Under the pieces are notes generated by a model. The model was not told the origin of the DNA. It was given only the letters and a program-made list of their open reading frames with translations, and ran no database searches. From positions 13,152,501 to 13,216,500 of the forward strand of contig OU015568.1 in NCBI GenBank assembly GCA_907165135.1: a stretch of DNA of 64,000 nt, written 5' to 3'. Each line of letters opens with the position of its first letter. Positions within the stretch are counted from its first letter, which is position 1. This document shows positions 60,519 to 64,000 of this stretch, piece by piece. The DNA is from Oikopleura dioica. Lineage: Eukaryota > Chordata > Appendicularia > Copelata > Oikopleuridae. The translations under genes and the position numbers were made by a program.

Positions 60519-61298
60519 CCGTGGTTTTCCATTTTAAGAGCGTTTTTTAGATGACAGGGTTTGCTCAAAACGCTCTTAAATTGGAAATTTTCCTATCGAT
60601 ATAGGATGACAGTGGTTATTTTCATTTTTCAGGGAATTTCGAAAGTATGAAACAGAAAAGATCTAGAAGCAAAAGTATTTGTATATCAAGATGAGAACGT
60701 GAGTGATTTTTTCAGGATTTTCCTCGAGCGTTTTTTCTTAATCTGATCTCTTTCATTCTTCAAAATTTAAACAACGAAAATGTCAGGAGAAGAAAAGAAA
60801 AACACATGTCTTTGGCTTAGAAGAAAAAATATGCGCAGATTCTGGTGAAGGCTCAAAAAGAAAGGATGGGAGAAAGACTGTCATGGAGATCTAATAGATA
60901 ATCCGAAGGAAAATGATGGGGAAGACATGCCTCAGTCACTGAGGCTCAGGGTACATTTTCTAGCCTTTGTAGGAATAGGTAAATTAAATATCTAGGAATC
61001 AGATTAAAAGCAAAAGAGCTCCGACCATGATGGTCCGTCGGCGATGGAGATTGAAGAAGAACCTCAAGTTCAAATGACAGAAGGAGCCGACACTGCCAAA
61101 CCATTGACTTTAAAATGGCCGGAAAAGCAGTCAGAGATTACACGTTTTAGTTAATGATTTATTTGAGTCTAAAAATTTTTTGATTGCATAAAAATCTTCA
61201 AAAACGCTCTTAAATTGGAATTTTCGCAGATAACATAATTTGCAAAATGTTGGCGAAAACGCTCTTACATTGGGCGCTCTTAAAATGGAAAACCACGG
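60519..61298. mobile_element. Tc1/mariner-like TIR element, intergenic
   Basis: Perfect 24-bp TIRs beginning CCGTGGTTTTCC at 60519-60542 and 61275-61298, flanked by TA (60517-60518 and 61299-61300). AACGCTCTTA units repeat inside both ends. No transposase; the interior has coding-like stretches. Confidence 0.88.
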
Positions 61299-63905
61299 TA
61301 TTCGGCTGGCTGTGGGAAAAAATAATTTCGCGATTTGGATTCAGTCTCGCATTGGCGTTGAGTGTCCTCGAGAAATCGAGCTCTCATATTTGGCAAGCTC
61401 AACAAGCGAGAAAAAAGGGGTCGTTTTTTGTGTCTCTCCGTGTCGCCCTAGCGTACCCCTTGGCTCCAAGTCTACGTGTGTACTACTAAGTAAGCGCTTT
61501 TAGTAGCTTGGAAATGAGAATAAGCGAGCATTTAACGAGCAGGCTCAGATTTTCAACAGAAAAACCGTGTCAGTCAATCAGCCGGAGTGAGAGGTAAGTG
61601 CTATTTGCGTTTTACTGCTAGAGAATCGCTTTTTCGTCGGTAAAATGCAGTAAAATGCTGAACAGTTATTTTTTATTTTGTCATCAGTCAGTTGTTTGCA
61701 CCTAGAAATCATGATGTGGGTTCTTCGTTTTTCCAAAAATATCTTACGTTGCAAAAGCTTAATCAAAAGTTAATTAAGTTTATTGAGCTTATCTCCGCTA
61801 GAATGTGTGGACATCCGGGTTTGTTTTAATTACACCTTGTGCTTTATGAAATTAATTATTCGCTTGTGATGAATTTAACGATTCGTGTACCTGCCACAAA
61901 CACGCACAAATTGGCGAGATAAGTGGGGAGATTTTGAAATGCAGTGTTTTCTGTAGAAATTCTATGCTAAATGTGAGGATAAAGTGATGCGCGCTTCCTC
62001 AAAAATGAGTTTCTGTTTTTGCATCCAAAAAGAATGAAAGCGACCGCAAGATCATCCCCTACACGTCGTTATCAGTACTACTAAGAAACGCAGAATTACA
62101 AATTTTCTATTTTCAACATGCTTGTTTTTCAACCTCAGACACTTATTCGCGCCGCTCCGAGTAATCTGCTCTGAATTTCTCGGAAAAATTCGCATGTTAT
62201 TTGTTCAGCAATTTTCATTGATTATTCCTCTATCCAGCTCATAATGATCATGCTATTCGAAGAATGCAGAGCTGGACAGAAAAATGGCAAGGTCAGTCGA
62301 GGGATATTTTTTGATAATGTCTAGCGAATTTAAACTGATAAGGGCGGAAAGAGATATGACCATGGGAAGTGAAAATATACGAAAAGGGGAATTTGCTATT
62401 GAACAAAATTATAAATTAAAGGTCATTTTTGTTAAGCAAACTTTTTTACTAAAGGAAAAAATACTGAATCTTTTGATAATCAATGCAAAAGCGCGATTAT
62501 CCTCGTTAAATCCATAGACTGCATCTTCGCATGCATCGATTTTGTAAAAGGCGGAGCGAAGAAATGCGCTCTAATGGAAATCGCGCGTGCGATTACACGT
62601 GCATTTGCTTCCTTTTTCTAAAGGCGTCCATTCAATTACCATACTGGAACTAGTACAGTAATGCTTTATTAGCTTTCAATAAAAAAAGTACACCTGTGGT
62701 CTTGGCACTGATTGCGCGGCCAAAGCGGATTAGGCAAACGTGATGATCGCTGAATTTATTGTTTTGGGCGCTTCCTGGGCAATTTGCTTCAAAACAGCTT
62801 TAGGTTATAATTTTTAAAGGAAAAAATAAAGAAAATATAACGCCACGATGATGATTATTTTCGATATTCTCGCAAGTTGAAGTAGAAATCTTACAGTAGC
62901 AATTGATCAAGAAACAACAGTGATTCAGGTGCGTCTTTTTGCGCAAAAAAGCGACAGGCCAATTGACAACAGTTCAAAGCAATCAAGTGCTTCGCGACAG
63001 CTTGTTGGCGGAAGATAATTTAAACATCTTCTTCGGTGACTGTTTGCAGCGACAAAGCTCTTCTGACATGAAACAGCGCATAAATACAATTGAAAAACGA
63101 GTGTTTTAGAAGCTAGATCGCGCAATAAAAAATGCTCTCAAATGCAAGATCGGCGAGTTTTTATTTGAACGAAAGTCCTAAAAACTCTATCGTGAAAGTA
63201 AAAATATCCATTTGAAATATCAGAATTTGGTTAATACAGTGAAAATTCAATGTAAGGCAAATTCTTGTTAAAAAACGTCATATTTTGAGTTTCAAATCAT
63301 CCAGAAACTTTTTTCTAAAGATAATTAATGACTAGAGTAAAAGAAAGCGCTATTTCATTGTTGTTTGTTATCCCAGACGGTAGTATTTTTCAAAGGAAAC
63401 GTACGATTACTGTTTGGAACGCAGATTTACGAAGGAGATTTGATTTAAACCTCTCCCTCGATCCAGAAGAGCCAAGTAAATCAGTTAATTAAGGGGCGCG
63501 TGGATTAGATAGAGAAAATACGGTACATAGACTGCACCCTCGTTGATGGAGCATATTTAATCGCGAACTTGTCTTGACAATATTCCCTTATGACAAACAC
63601 AAAATCGATAGCGTGAAACAGGGGAGCACCAGAAACTAATATCAAAGGAGGGAATAATCTATGAGCTAGAGAGAACGAGCGTGACCACTTGGAAAGCTTG
63701 ATTATCCTTGCTTTAGGTTCGGAAGCAAAGTAGCTAGGTACAGTAAGACAAAGGGCGCAAGTCAAGTGATCAAGTAGCCCAGGGCGTGTGTGACGTCTCA
63801 GTGTTTGGCATTAACCCGCGGGCGTGCTGGTGCTGACAATTGACGCTGAATAGGGCCGTTTTCAATTCAAGGGCCTGGCTAAAATTTATTTAATTTTTGT
63901 TTTCA
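61299..63905. other. Gene-poor gap, 2.6 kb
   Basis: No convincing gene, RNA or repeat. It may be promoter and first intron of the gene starting at 63929, since that exon follows a TTTTCAG acceptor (63900-63906). Confidence 0.4.
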
Positions 63906-63928
63906 GCGAAGAGCCAAACTTCGAGGTC

Positions 63929-64000
63929 ATGGAAGAGAGCAGCGAAAACGCGCAGAATCTTATTCAGCAGCAGGAAACCCAGCTCAAATCAAAATATGGA
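63929..64000 (+). CDS. Start of a possible endosulfine (ENSA/ARPP19) gene, cut by the window end
   Basis: 24 codons are visible after an acceptor at 63906. They are Glu/Gln-rich and end QETQLKSKYG, similar to the E-x-x-LK-[SA]-[KR]-Y block before the conserved core of endosulfines, which inhibit PP2A-B55 in mitosis. The core itself lies outside the window, so this is tentative. Confidence 0.35.
   Translation, partial: MEESSENAQNLIQQQETQLKSKYG

Overview
Organism. The window reads as a compact chordate genome, most likely a larvacean tunicate (Oikopleura-like). The protein-coding genes are animal/chordate (SETDB1, ZNF277, SKA1, geminin, nischarin, RIC3, CDK5, vasa). Introns are mostly 40-60 nt, intergenic gaps are often about 100 nt, at least one intron appears to have GA-AG ends (vasa), and most start codons lie 0-5 nt after an AG acceptor. 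This last pattern is what spliced-leader trans-splicing of operons leaves. The species assignment is inference; no rRNA, SL RNA or other marker is present.

Layout. 1-10214: the 3' part of a tyrosine-recombinase (YR) retrotransposon of the DIRS/PAT/Ngaro group. It has at least six ORFs, most of them interrupted by short GT-AG introns, a gag-like ORF separated from RT-RNase H by one in-frame TAA, a spliced YR gene, and a 45-bp direct repeat near its 3' end. 10215-12175: mostly empty, with one tentative small minus-strand gene. 12176-14281: a secreted Thr-rich/sushi-like protein. 14811-59367: about 45 kb of genes that all lie on the plus strand: DNA2, NPLOC4, ZNF277, SETDB1, RMC1, an LRR protein, SKA1, a snapin-like protein, a short nischarin, SPTLC1, two PXYLP1-type phosphatases, RIC3, a PX-BAR sorting nexin, COX15, two small unknown genes, CDK5, USP5 (with another gene nested in one of its introns), geminin and vasa. 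59998-60237: a tiny two-exon minus-strand gene with a decayed relative beside it. 63929-64000: the first codons of a possible endosulfine (ENSA/ARPP19) gene.

Main story. Seven non-autonomous DNA transposons (526-770 bp) with terminal inverted repeats are present. Four interrupt what are otherwise continuous coding exons (sushi-like gene, ZNF277, SKA1, SPTLC1). In each, removing the element plus one target-site copy restores the reading frame. In SPTLC1 and ZNF277 the element itself supplies canonical GT-AG ends that keep the frame, so these look like newly born introns (introners). The YR retrotransposon carries its own spliceosomal introns and sits in the same neighbourhood. Other points of interest are a three-UBA USP5, an NPLOC4 ending in a ubiquitin-interacting motif, and A-run frameshifts in SPTLC1 and one PXYLP1 copy.

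Limits. Exon boundaries were read by eye from frame, homology recalled from families, and GT/AG signals. Spans given for multi-exon genes run from start codon to stop codon and include introns.
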